Notes under the pieces: model-generated | The model's database searches: none | The model's input: the letters and a program-made list of their open reading frames with translations, nothing else | What the model was told of the DNA's origin: nothing | NCBI GenBank assembly: GCA_030272155.1 | Contig: CP126198.1 | Coordinates: forward strand, 2,232,001 to 2,296,000 | From: Tetradesmus obliquus | Lineage: Eukaryota; Chlorophyta; Chlorophyceae; Sphaeropleales; Scenedesmaceae | Direction: 5' to 3' | Length of the DNA stretch: 64,000 nt | Shown here: positions 11,171 through 22,653 of the stretch, piece by piece | Layout of the letters: the number at the start of each line of letters is the position of its first letter | Numbering within the stretch: the stretch's first letter is position 1 | Made by a program: the position numbers and the translations under genes

Positions 11171-14100
11171 GCCAGGCATGCAATTGCGGGTGCTGTCGTG
11201 CGAAGGCTTGCAGGAAGGGCAGCAAGCACGGCTCCTTGCAGGAAGGCCCAGGTGCAAGTGGTTGCTTGCTTGCTTGCTTGGTTGCATGCTTGTAGCACTG
11301 CACGGTGCTGCTCACGTGTTGCTGCATACGCCTGGCTTTTTTTCATTCATTGCGGCGGATTTTGCTGTAGAAGTCTGGTGATTTCACTTAGGGCGTGCCT
11401 GGCAGAAAGCGCTTGAAACGGGTGTGCAGCGAGGCATACCTGGTCAGGATGAGGTTTGCGAGGGTGTTGGGATGACCGGATGGGAGGGTACAAAAGTGAG
11501 CGTGTACGTGTGCGTGCATGCTTCCTGCAGCTGCGGCTAGCTGTCAGCCATGCTACTGTTGACGTTGTGAGCCACGTGTGCGTGCCCCCGCAGTTTTGTC
11601 ATTTGCAGTGTCGGTTTATGTGGTGGGTTGGTCTCAGGCATTGCACAGCGTGTGATGCCTTTCCAGGCGCTTTGCATGTGAGCTGCTACGGAGGCATTGG
11701 GGGTGGTTTGAGCGGATGATGGCAAGCATGCATTGCACTTGCTGTTTGCTCCTGTCATCACTCTGCTCCTGCTTCCTTGCCTTTTGTCGCTGGTTGCCTT
11801 GTGAGATGGTGCTGGTGTTATTTCAGCGTGTGCCTAGTTTTTGCCTGTACTGCCTGGTCGCTGTTGACCTGCACACATTGCGGAAAGCAGAGGGCAGCGG
11901 CAGGCAGGCCGGTGAGGGTGTTGCGGAGCTCCGTGTTGAGTTTCGGGGCTTCATCATCAACAAACAGAAACTGCGGGGGACCGTGATGTGGCATGTGGTG
12001 GCTCTGTATTTGGCACTCCCTCACAACCTTTGACTGCGCGGTCAAGCACAGCTGTCGTGAGCTCAGCTGTCGCTTGCCGCAAAGCTTGTTTACCATGTTT
12101 CTAAATGTTGCATCGTTGACAGGTCAGTCGCAGCTGCATCGTGCCTCCCGGGCCATATGCCAGAATCTACAGGGTTGCCGCGCTGCTGTTGTTGAGGCGA
12201 GTACAGTGGGTATGTCTTGAGGCAACTGCACAGGCGCAATACATTGCACACATTGCACTGCTGCTGCATGCCTGCAAGATGGAAGGAGTGAGTGCTGGGC
12301 AGAGTATTCACTGCTGTTTGCTTGTCGTCGTTTGCTTCTGCGTCAGAGTTGCGGTGTGGACGAGGTTGCACAATACAACGCGTGCCTCCTGCTGCTCGTG
12401 CTCAGTTGTTGTCACCATTGGTTATCTACTTTTGCACACTGCGGGACAGATGCCCTCGTAATGTGCTGCTGTGTTGTGTCAGAAGGCACGTTGAATGCCA
12501 GTTGCAAGTTACATCAAATTGCTTTGGCAGGGAAATCTGCTGCCTGCATCTCTTTCAGCCCCTGCACTGCTGAGTTGTGCAGGGGCGGCTCGAGTAGTGT
12601 GCGTGCTCTGTGCAAGTGGGGGTGTTTTGGTTTCTGGTTTGCTGTCCTGCATGCTACACCTTTTGGGGCTGCCGTGGACTTCGACTGCTGTTCTGGTTGG
12701 TGTGCCGCACAGCTGCTGCAGTGCAGCTCCTGTTTTGCTGTAGGAGAGGTCTTGCAACGACTGTGTCGTGCATACTGGCTTGGTGTGACGAGGCCTGCGA
12801 GTGCACTGTGTGCAGCAGCGGTGGATGTTTTGAGTCTGCATGAGAATCAGGGACGGCGGCTGGTATGAGAGCCACAGTATGCAGCACTTTACCATACTCG
12901 CGTATCAACGAACTTTGAAGTGTACGCAAGCATCACATCTGCATGCATGTTGCTGGGAGGCGTGTGTCTGACCGTGTCCTGCCTGATCCTTTTTGGCAGT
13001 TTTGTACTATTTCAGCCACAGGACGCGCTGGACAGTGCTATGGAGTCACCTGTGCAGCAGCGACAACAGATCTTGTTACTGTGTGTCGGGCGCGGCTGCG
13101 GCCCGCGCAGCCGTCTCATGACTGGAAAAGTTTGCTGCAAGGTGGGAGGGGCCAGGAAAAAGTCCGGATTGAAAATGTAGTACTACATTGGTAGGTGTGG
13201 CAGACTAGGTTGCCTGCTCTGGTGTGACTGCTTGTGTGCGCCGGTAATTGGGGCGCGGTGTTGCTGTGTGAGGGATCCCTTTGTACTCAATGCAGGCAGT
13301 CATGTTCAGTTGGGGCTGATTGTCTGTCGGCGATTGCCATCTCTTTCTGCCTAGTGTGTTGCGTTTGGTGTGGTGACGAGCGCCTATTGCTGGGCGACGC
13401 TACCACTTTTGGTTAGTCATGCGCTCATATCTTGGTTGGGTGGGTGTGCGCCTGCGATCTTTACATTCTGTCGCAACGCAGCATGGCGGGGTGTCAATTC
13501 TGTTACAGCATCTTGGTGTCGGCTCAGGTGTGGACTTGTGTCAACTGTGCCAGTTACAACTAGGGCATAGATAGCTATGGCACTGCAGTTGCGCCCACTG
13601 TATTCTGTAGTAGCTGGGGAAGCCATGCTGCTCACTGCTATGTGCAGCCTTCAACAACTTGTGTTGAGCTGCTGGGGGGCAACAAGAGCAAGGCTGGTTG
13701 TCTGTCAATCAAAATCAGATACACTTGTAGTTGATGTTGGCGAGCTTGGCGGGGAGGCGGCGGAGGAGCAAATCAATGCTGCTGTTTGCGCACGGCACAG
13801 CCGACGCATCAGCGGCCGTTCTCATATTCTTGCACAGCATGATATAATCATGTTGTGCATTCTGCTCGCTGTTTGTAGCATGTCTGAAGGCCAGTTCTGC
13901 ACTGCTGCCAGCCAGGCACTGGTGCAGCTGCCATGCGTGCTTGATCGAGGGAGGGCTGAGTGGTGTGTTATATCATTCCAGGGAGTTGTGCAGATCGCGG
14001 TAGTGCAGTCAACGCGCGGTCGGCTGCAAGGCAGTGTCTGTCTGTAATGGTCACTGCTGGGTTTTGTGTGCTATGGTTTATGCTTGGCCAGTGTTTGCAG

Positions 14101-15970
14101 GCTATCCTGGGTGATTTTTCCCATGGAGATGCTACCATGCAACACTGATTCTGTGGGGTGCCCTGGCAAGAAGGGCTGCAGCAGACAATTCTATGCTGCA
14201 GCTGGCCATGCAGCTATCTGCATGCGTTCAGGGCATGTAGGTGAAATCAACACGGCTGCTGTGGACACGCCTTGTCGCTGGCCAATGCAGCTGCGGCCTG
14301 TTGGATGCTTTTTTTGAAGGCCCTTGATATTGTGAAGCCTCATCACACTCTGAGCTACATCAGAGCCCCTGTTGAGTGCTTGGGTTATGCCCTTGGTTCT
14401 GCGCTTGCCTTATGTGTGTGGATGGCTGAGGCGGCTTGTGAGTGCGTGTGGACGCTGCTCATGCCAACACACATGTGTCTGCGCAGTGCATTATCGCTGC
14501 GGTTGCCACAGGATGTGCAGCAGTGTTTGCCGTGCCGCGGCCAGGTTTGGTTCTGGGTCTAGTTCGGATGACTCTCGGGTACCTGCAATGAAAGCAGCGG
14601 TGCTAGCGTGGCGGCCAGCGACTGTCGTCAACTGCTGCTGCTGCTGCCGCCCGCAATCAAAGTGCACAGTGAGTTGTCTGTTGCAGAGAGCTGCTGGAAT
14701 GAAAGTGAGCTTGAGGCCTTCGGCTGCGCGTGCGCTGCTCAGCAGCAGCAGGGCTGCTTGTTGCTCTTGATCATCACCGGACTAATCGTGTGCAGCAGCA
14801 GCTCTGCTGCTTCCGGACTGAAGTGCTGGTGTGGCTCTGATGTGTCTGTATTCCGTGCTGAAGTGGTGTCAGAATCGGTGTCATGCTGTGTGCAGTGCAT
14901 ACAGCTGAGGCATGCACATGGGCGAGTTTGATGACAGAGAGGTTGCGGATGGCATGTAAGCATCCTGACCACACTCCATCATTATGGGAGGTTGTCAACA
15001 TGGAGTTTGGTTGTGCTGCAAGGAAGGGCGCCGTTGGTGTTGGAGGCTCCGCACTGAGTACCTGTTGGGCGGGTCGATTGCTTGCAGGAATGCCGAACTC
15101 AAGGATGTTCTGGCTGTCTGCATGCCTTTTCATGGATGGGGGGAGTCTGCCGGTGTGCATTCGTGCTTTTGACTCATTATCTCGTGTCAGACACGCATAC
15201 ACCAGACCTCCAGGTGTAAAGGGAGAGTTTGATGAGATCTGCCTTTAATGAGACTGTGTTTAACTGGTGCAACTGGTGCCTGGCTGCACATTGAGCAGTT
15301 GATGGGCGGTGTGGAGATCAGTTGCAACAGCTGCCAGCACGTGCACAGTTTGTAAGAGTCTTGAATTCAAGGTGTCGTGTCATGATGTGGACGCTGCATG
15401 CGTGTCTTGCAGAAGCTGGCGCATGTGAGATTGGACGAATCATCTTCTGCGTCCTGCCAGAGGTGGCCGACAGCTATTGGAGTGGACGAATGGTAATATA
15501 TGGTTCTGTGTTGCTGGGATGCTGTCTGCTGGAGTTGCAGAGGACGGCAGTGCAGCAAGAGATATGCTCAGGCTTGAAGACATCTTCTGCGTCCTGCCAG
15601 AGATGGCTGACAGCCATTCAGCCCCAGCAGCAGATCTGCTGGGGATCAATCTGAGTGGGTCTACAGTGGGATTGCATGTGGTTCTTATGGCCCAAACACG
15701 GCCCTGAGACGGGTCAGCGATGCAACATTGCTTAAACACAACGTGAATTGCATTTTAATCCGGATACGGGGCCGCTGTTGAGGAATACGCGATGCAAATC
15801 GCCGTTGATGTCATTGCCCGCCACCGACACGTTCACGGGACCTGTCATTGACGTTGACCTCTGAGGAACCAGAACGAAGGCAGGGATGTGGATTGTGAAT
15901 ACTCTTACAAAACATCACGCCGACTGCCGTGCCCGACCCTAATCGGTTTGAACACAGGCAGCAGAGCACC
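11171..15970. other. 4.8 kb TG-rich region without a recognised gene
   Basis: The plus strand is rich in TG and poor in CAG compared with the coding blocks. It holds many short open frames with Cys/Leu/Val-rich, non-protein-like translations and no domain I recognise on either strand. One short direct repeat carries ACATCTTCTGCGTCCTGCCA near 15438 and 15579. It could be a very long 3' UTR of the TZF gene, a non-coding RNA or plain spacer; the sequence does not decide. Confidence 0.4.
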
Positions 15971-17963
15971 ATGGCTGAAGTCGTGAAGCTCCTCACGCAT
16001 GCTTACACGGACTTCCTTGTACATGGACACATACCTCCCACCGATGTGATCAAGCTGATCATCAGCAAGGTAGATGCCACGGCAGTGGCGAAGGGCTGAG
16101 CAGCACAGCAACCAATTTTCAGGCAGTACTCACGCTTTGCGTGCCTGCAGATGCTAGGATACGGCATTTTGCTGTTTTCAACGCTGGTGAAGCTGCCACA
16201 GGTGTGTGCACGGCCAGGGTTAGGGCCATCAGCATGCAACAGCAGTACTGCCAGTGCGCGTGGTGTAATGCATAGAGCAGTACTGTACTCTAGAGTAGGG
16301 TGCAGATCTGCACTAGACATGTGTAGAAGCACAACAGCGGTCAGATAGGTAGGACCCTAGCATCTAAAGCTGCACAAGTATCAGGGCATGCTGGCACTGA
16401 CCAACTGCTGCAAGCATTACAAGTACGCAAGCCGTTCGCAGTGCCTGGAACCATGCTGCCACTCGTAGCAGACCACTGCTCCTCAGAGCACAGACACCGC
16501 ATGCCCTTGTCCACACGCACCTGTCGCTCTCTTGCCCCGTGTAGCATGCTCTAACCTTTCTAACCCTCCTTCCCCTGGCTGTTCCTGCAAGCAGGTGGCA
16601 AACGTGCTGCGTGCACACAGCGCAGACGGCCTCAGCGTAGTGTCCTGCGAGCTAGAGACATGGGGCCTGCTGGTGCACACAGCATATGGCTACCTGAAGG
16701 GCCTGGCTTTCAGCACATATGGCGAGGCATCCATCCTGTTTGCGCAGAATGTGCTGCTGCTAGCGCTGATTTACAAGTACAACCGCATGCCGCTGTCTCG
16801 CCGGCTGGCTGCGGTCATACTGCTAGGAGGTGCCATTGCTGCTGTGCTCACTGGTGAGCAGTGTACAGTACAGTACAGCACTGCAGCAGCTGCTGCAGGC
16901 AGCCGGCATGCCACCAACACCGGCAGCAGTCACTGCTGGCAGCAGCACTAGCACGGTGTGTTGGCAGAAGCAGCATCTGGCAGCATGCCACTGCTTGATT
17001 GGCAGGTTGATGGTGTCGAGCAGGGCGGGATGTTGTCTCCATGCACAGGCTGTATGACACCCATCCTGATTTGCATGCCTGTGTATGTGCCCGACACTCA
17101 TGCTTTTGCGGCCTCCCTGTGTCCGCTCGCTGCAATTCACATTTGCTTTTTAAAACTGCCCATGCATAAACAGCAATTTTGTGTCACTGCAAGCACCTAA
17201 GCTGCTTGCCTGCTTGCACCCGCTCGCTCCCCTTCAAACCGCCCCGCTGCAACGCTTCCTGCAGGTCACGTGTCCATGGCTCTCATCAGCCACGCGTATG
17301 ACCTCAACAACATCATCCTCATGAGCGCACGGCTGCCGCAGATATTGCAAAACTTCAGCGCCCGCAGCACCGGGCAGCTGAGCGTGATCACGTATGCAGC
17401 AAACACTCTGGGCTGCGTGGCGCGGCTGTTCACAACCATGCAGGAGGGCGGCGGCAGCGCCATGTTCCGCCAGTACTGCATCAGTGAGTGGCATAGCAGC
17501 TGCGGGCGTGGTTGTATAAGACCGAATCTAGACACCCACCGGGTTGTGCTGCTGCTGCGGTTCAGCAGGGTGGCGTGCGCGCGTGCATGCTTGCTTGTCT
17601 ATCTGATGCAAGGAGCGATGGCAGTGTCTGCATTGATTGTATGACTGTGGATTGCATGTGTTGCTAAACACTCATTCTCCTGCAATGTACGATGCATACT
17701 GCGTGTAGTTCACCTCTGGTGCCTTTCCGGCGCTGCGCAACATGCCTCAAGAGGGTAGTTGGTGGGGATCGCTTGCCAATGTTTACACATCTCAGCAACT
17801 TGGTGAGACTAGAAAGTAAGTACTGATTACTGCATTGCGTTGTTGCTCTTTCACGCTGCCTGCAGGCCTGGTGCTGAATGGCATCCTGGTGACGCAGATC
17901 CTGGTGTTCGGCAACAAGGGCGTGGCACCAAAGAAGGCCAAGCCGGCAGCCAAGCGGGCGTAA
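15971..17963 (+). CDS. MPDU1: Mannose-P-dolichol utilization defect 1 (MPDU1/Lec35), PQ-loop protein
   Basis: Exons 15971-16069, 16151-16201, 16595-16853, 17265-17483 and 17866-17963 give 241 aa in one frame (human MPDU1 is about 247). Two PQ-loop motifs are visible: STLVKLPQ at residues 43-50 and MSARLPQILQ at 156-165, with the family GLSVVSCELET between them and YKYNRM, TTMQEGGG further on. Seven hydrophobic segments are expected. MPDU1 is an ER membrane protein required to use dolichol-P-mannose and dolichol-P-glucose in N-glycan, GPI and C-mannosyl synthesis. The tail is Lys/Ala/Pro-rich (KKAKPAAKRA). The start ATG has an ACC context. The 3' flank repeats the tail sequence (separate entry). 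Confidence 0.93.
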
Positions 17964-18115
17964 GCAGCACGAGAGATGGCCCAGCCAGCAGCAAAGAGGC
18001 GTAAGCCAGCAGCAAAGATGGCGTAAGCCAGCAGCATAGATGGCCCAGCCAGCAGCACAGATGGCCCAGCCAGCACCAAAGAAGGCAAAGCCGGAAGCCA
18101 AGAGGGCGTAAGCAA
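17935..18115. repeat. Minisatellite derived from the MPDU1 coding tail
   Basis: Units of about 20-22 bp (AGCCAGCAGCAAAGATGGC-like) run from the last codons of MPDU1 through the stop and about 150 bp into the 3' flank. The coding tail KPAAKRA is itself one unit. In the flank, units drift between AAGCCAGCAGC, GCCCAGCCAGC and AAGCCGGAAGC forms. Confidence 0.8.
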
Positions 18116-19412
18116 GGCACAGCAGCTAGCTGCGCACTAGGTGGTGCTCAGAGGTATAGGACAGAGATTGGGCGTGCAGGGCGTGCACAGATGAAAGACA
18201 GTTGGGCAGCGCAGCCGCCGAGTGAGCAGCAGGAAGTGCGTCAGCTCCAGCAGTGCTGCTGCTGGTTCTTGCGTTGTCCTGGGGCTGCTTTGTGCTGTGG
18301 TGCCACAGAAGTGTGCAAATACCGTCAATGAGGCAATGAATGCTGCTGGTTGCTGGGTTGAGAGATGGGTTTGAATGACACTCAGTGCAGTGACTGCAAC
18401 AGTGCAGCAGCAAGCGAATCGTCATGATCTTGCAACAGTGCAAGTTATAGAGCTGTAGCACGTTGTATGGTGGTGCTGCAGCTGCCACCGTACGCTGTAA
18501 TGCATAGAGTCTGAAGTTGAAGCAGCCATGTTGGCCTGGGGGCGCCGTCTAGCTATGTGAGTATGCATGATGTTGCATTGTGCTTCAATGCTTGTAATGT
18601 ATGCAATCGGCAACTTTCTTTATATAATGCAACCCCTCAAGGTATCACCCGAACGACATTCAGGCATACATGCATCCCCCCTGCCTACACCTGTACTATA
18701 AACACTGCTGCTGCTCCTGCTTCTTTGCGAGAAAACTGTCTACTTTAAACGCCTTCGCTGGTGGTGACAGACTGAGGATGTTACTGACAACGCAGCACCA
18801 GGGCTACCTCTGACTACAAAGGAGCAGAAGGCCGTCAGTGCCGTTGCCCCCCAGGCCATCGTGGCTACTGAGGGCGGCACTGACCAGGTTTTGTTTTGAA
18901 AGCAGGTAATACTAGAACAAGTAGGAGGAGCAGCAGCACCACAACACTGAAGTTGAAGTAGCCATGCTGGTCCTGGGGGGCCCTTCTTGCTATGTGAGTA
19001 CGCATTATGTTGCATGCGATTATTGACCTGCAATGATCGACCTGCTTGCACGTTGTACCAATTTTATACTACCCGGTGTGCCTTATTCTCAGCGCGCGGC
19101 ACCTGCAGTGAAGTTCGTTCCGGGATCGGCAACGGTAAGGTCCGGCAGTGACAAGTGACAAATGCCAGCGCAGTACTTGAACTCGTAGATACATCTAGAA
19201 GTTGGTATTCACCGTCAATGGCTCAACTGGATAGCCGCATGGACCCTGCAGCCACCCTACCACCTTGTGTCACCTGTGTATGATCGTTCAGCATTCTTGC
19301 CGGGTTCATAGAACTGAAACGACTGCCAACTCCACCCCAACGAATTCTTTTCTGAATGATGATACGGGCTCACGCAGCACTGCTGCTGCAGTGCTAGCAG
19401 CAGCAGCAGCAG

Positions 19413-19473
<61 letters not shown>

Positions 19474-19521
19474 GGTCTCTGCCTCAACAAGCCATTAGGT
19501 ACTGCGTCATATAGAGGTGAA
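18116..19521. other. Intergenic region, MPDU1 to wax synthase
   Basis: Contains a pair of about 65-bp direct repeats at roughly 18509-18575 and 18947-19016. Both carry GAAGTTGAAG, AGCCATG, TGGGGG and GCTATGTGAGTA. A long GCA triplet tract follows (19396-19471), ending 50 bp before the wax synthase ATG, so it is either 5' leader or promoter. TGTAA at 18496 could serve as the MPDU1 poly(A) signal. No gene recognised. Confidence 0.5.
19396..19471. repeat. GCA triplet microsatellite
   Basis: An almost pure (GCA)n tract with a few interruptions just upstream of the wax synthase start. Both strands are open through it (poly-Ala or poly-Leu) only because of the repeat. Confidence 0.95.
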
Positions 19522-21792
19522 ATGCCATCCACATGGCTGACAAGGCAGGCATTCACCGCGGCCTGCATCTGGAGCACAGCAACATGGGTGTTCTGGGTTC
19601 ACACCCGCATGCAAAGGCAGACGCCGCTTTTGCGTGCTCTGCTGTGCTTGCCATGTGCAGCACTGCACTTTGCGCTGCTGCCATACCTGGTAGACAGTGT
19701 AAACGACCCATTGAGTGTGCTGCCTACTACTGGCCTGCTATCATTTGCAGCCTTCAAGGTGGGTGGGCCCGTGGAGATCTGAATTGCTCAGCACAGTGAC
19801 ACTGCTTTTCGAACATTCAGACAATCAAGACCCGTTCTGCATTGCAGCAGTTCAAAAGAGTAATGAATCTGTGCGCCAGCCACTAGCAGCACAATCTGTA
19901 GCACTTCACCAGCAACAGCACAGCAAATAGCTTTGCAACAACATCAGCAGCTGCAGAGGCAGAGCATGCAGGCCGACCTTGCAATGATTTGCGGTCCTGA
20001 TGACTCTTGATATGGCTGCCTGTCTGTGCGTTTACCCTTTCATGCTACTTCACAGATCATTGCTTTGGTGATGAGCAGGGGTGTGCTGGTGCACGTGCCC
20101 CAGCAGTACTGGCACTTTGTTGTGGCATGCTGCCTGCCAGTGATCCCAGAGTCAGGTGCGATCGCCGACACAAACCATGCACTGCAACGACCAGCCCAAC
20201 AGGCATGATTGTACCCAGTCAGTAGACTGTGATGTAGCCATCAGCAGAAGCAGCAGCAGCAGCAGCATGACTGGTTGGCAGCACAAGACCTAGACCAACA
20301 GCAACCAGCCCAAAAGGTGGAGCATCGCAGTTGCTCCAGCTTGCAATGCGCCATAGCATGCTTGTTTATCACACCAGTCAGCTCCGGATCCACTTGCGCA
20401 TCATCAGTTGCAGTCCTGCATACCGCCACACAAACATCACAGGCACCACTGTTCTAAGCCCTCCCATATCTTGCTGATGCTGGTGCCGCTGTTTGTTGCT
20501 GGTGCTGCGCCCTTGTTGTTTCCTGCAGCCTTTGCAGCCAGCAGAGCCAGCAAGCACACCAGCTACGGCAGCAGGCGCAACAGCCTCCGCCACCAAGCAC
20601 TCAGCTTACTCAGCCGCGCAGCATGCGGGACACTGGCCAGTGCAGCACTGCACATTCAGTGGTTGCCTCGCCTGGCTGTGTACTGGCTGTACATGCTCAT
20701 TACATGCATGTTCTTGGGTGGAGCGACAGACTGCTTTGCGCTGCTGACCACGGCCCTGCTGGGCATGCGGCTGGCACCGAGCTTTGACCGGCCGTACATG
20801 AGTGGAAGTTTGACCGAGTTCTGGAGCCAGCGCTGGAATGTGACAACTACGTATCTGTTTAGGTGAGCGGCACACACCTTGGGCGTGTGTGTGTATAGCT
20901 TGCAAGAATGATCAGCTGGGAAGCCAGGGTAACACGCCATGGCAGGTACACTTGCATGGCGGCGCTGCGGCTGTTTGAATATCTCACATAGGCAACTCCT
21001 GGCAGGGGTGTGAATCAAGCATTAACACCAAACAGCAAGGGACAGCTCAATCTTGGTGTTTGTTGTTGCACTCAACATCTTGTCTTAAATCACTGCTGCT
21101 GCCGTTGCAGGGTAATGGTGTACGATCCTATTGTGGAGCAAAAAATGATGGCTAGCGCACCAGCAACAGCAGCATGCTCAGCTGGAGGTGTGCAGCAATG
21201 CTTGCAGGACAGCATCATGACATGCGAACACACCTCCAGCTGCAACGGAGTGGCTGCTGCCAAGCAGCACAGGAACCTGGTGTCTTCTGACCAGCTGAGT
21301 GCGACTCAAAGCAGCAGCACAAAAGGCCGGCAGGACCAGCAACAGCGGCCGCAGCAGGACAAGGATGTGCAGAATGGAGTGGCTGCTAACACCAGTAACC
21401 ACACCAGCAGCAGCAGAAGCAGGCAGCGGGCAGGAGGATGTACGATGAGGCGGTTTGCGGGCATGCAGGCAACTTTTGCTGTAAGTTCTGCATGGCACCT
21501 GCTACTGTTCTTTGCCGTGACAGGCACCTTTGGTTGGAGGTGGATGTGGTTCTTTGTTGCGCAAGGGCCTTTGTTGATGCTAGAAGCCAGGGCGAGCGAG
21601 GCAGCCAAGGCAGCAGGAGTATGCATGCCACGTGTGCTGGCTGTCATTCTGACAAACCTGCTGCTGATTGTGATGGCAGATCCGCTATTGATCACACCTG
21701 TGGTTGAGTCAGGAGTAGTGGATGGGTGCTTTAGACAAGCACGGGTGGTTGCTGAGGAGGTCGCACAGCTACTAGGCATCTTGACTCAGTGA
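19522..21792 (+). CDS. Wax synthase-like MBOAT O-acyltransferase
   Basis: Exons 19522-19758, 20056-20155, 20382-20862 and 21111-21792 close in one frame of 499 aa. The exon 3 acceptor is set by phase and a T-rich tract. Plant wax synthase hallmarks are visible: LLSFAAFK at the end of exon 1, FDRPYMSGSLTEFWSQRWN (conserved Asn of the MBOAT core), VMVYDPIVE, and AVSSAWHLLLFF with the conserved His of the membrane-bound O-acyltransferase active site. Many hydrophobic spans. Family role: esterifies fatty alcohols (or related acceptors) with acyl-CoA in the ER. Exons 3-4 carry a roughly 100-residue Ser/Gln/Asn-rich insert between VYDPIVE and RRFAGMQATF that is absent from the compact plant enzymes. 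Exact acceptor substrate cannot be read from sequence. Confidence 0.85.
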
Positions 21793-21900
21793 GCTTGCCA
21801 CTCTGCTGCTGCGGTGCTTGCAAATTGTCCCTGGGTTTGACTTACTGCATCAATGAGCTGCCCTTGCCACCATTCTGGATGGTGTTACTGTCTGCTGTGC

Positions 21901-21905
21901 TGTAA
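21901..21905 (+). terminator. TGTAA poly(A)-type signal
   Basis: TGTAA, the usual chlorophyte polyadenylation motif, lies 109 nt after the wax synthase stop. Assigned by motif and position only. Confidence 0.4.
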
Positions 21906-22653
21906 CAGCATTGCTCCCTGGCATGAGGGATGGCGTTGGTGTCATTCCAACGATCAGGCTTTGCATGTGCTATCACATGGCGATAGTACTCAGCAGGCGC
22001 TGCTGTGACTTTTTGAACCTGAAGCTCATGTCAAGAGATGTGCGTAGGGTTTTGAAAGGTCCAAAAAGATACCCTGTCCGGTGTCATTTCCCGCCCAAGT
22101 ACTTTCTATTTGTTTTCCTGTACAAACACACGCTTTGCATTGCTCTTTAATTAACTTTCTTGGCCGTGATGCTCAAGAGCGCGAAGGCGGGAAAAGTACT
22201 TCGGCGAGCAGGAAGCATCTCGTTTGTAGCTTAGTTATCGGAGTTCTGCATCGCAGCTATACTCTTAACCATCGACGGGGAATCTAGGCTCGTATAGGTG
22301 AGCAAGACAGTAGCTGATGGCATGCACTGCCTTCTGTGGACAGGCTCAGCAAGCCGCTCAGCGATGCATTGTGACGACTATGCTCAAGCTGACGACATAT
22401 ACTGTGTTCTTCAGGTAGAATACAGCACCCACACCCATCATCAGTGCAAAGACCTACAGCAAGTGCGTGCATGCACTCCAATGGTGCGTTCGCTGCTGTT
22501 GGAAGGCGGCTCATGTGATGTTATGTGACAAACTGCACAACATAGCCATGTATTAGCAGCAACTGTGTGCAGGAGAGCTGTAACTGCTTATGCTGGGTCT
22601 TATATCTGGTGTGGTTGCACCTGCTGCTGTGCAATCGCCCCTTGCTGCTGCAG

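Noticed and set aside
12332..15248. Plus-strand frames of 100-180 codons in the TG-rich tract
   Set aside because: Cys/Leu/Val-rich translations with no domains or splice pattern; expected from T/G-rich DNA with few stops.
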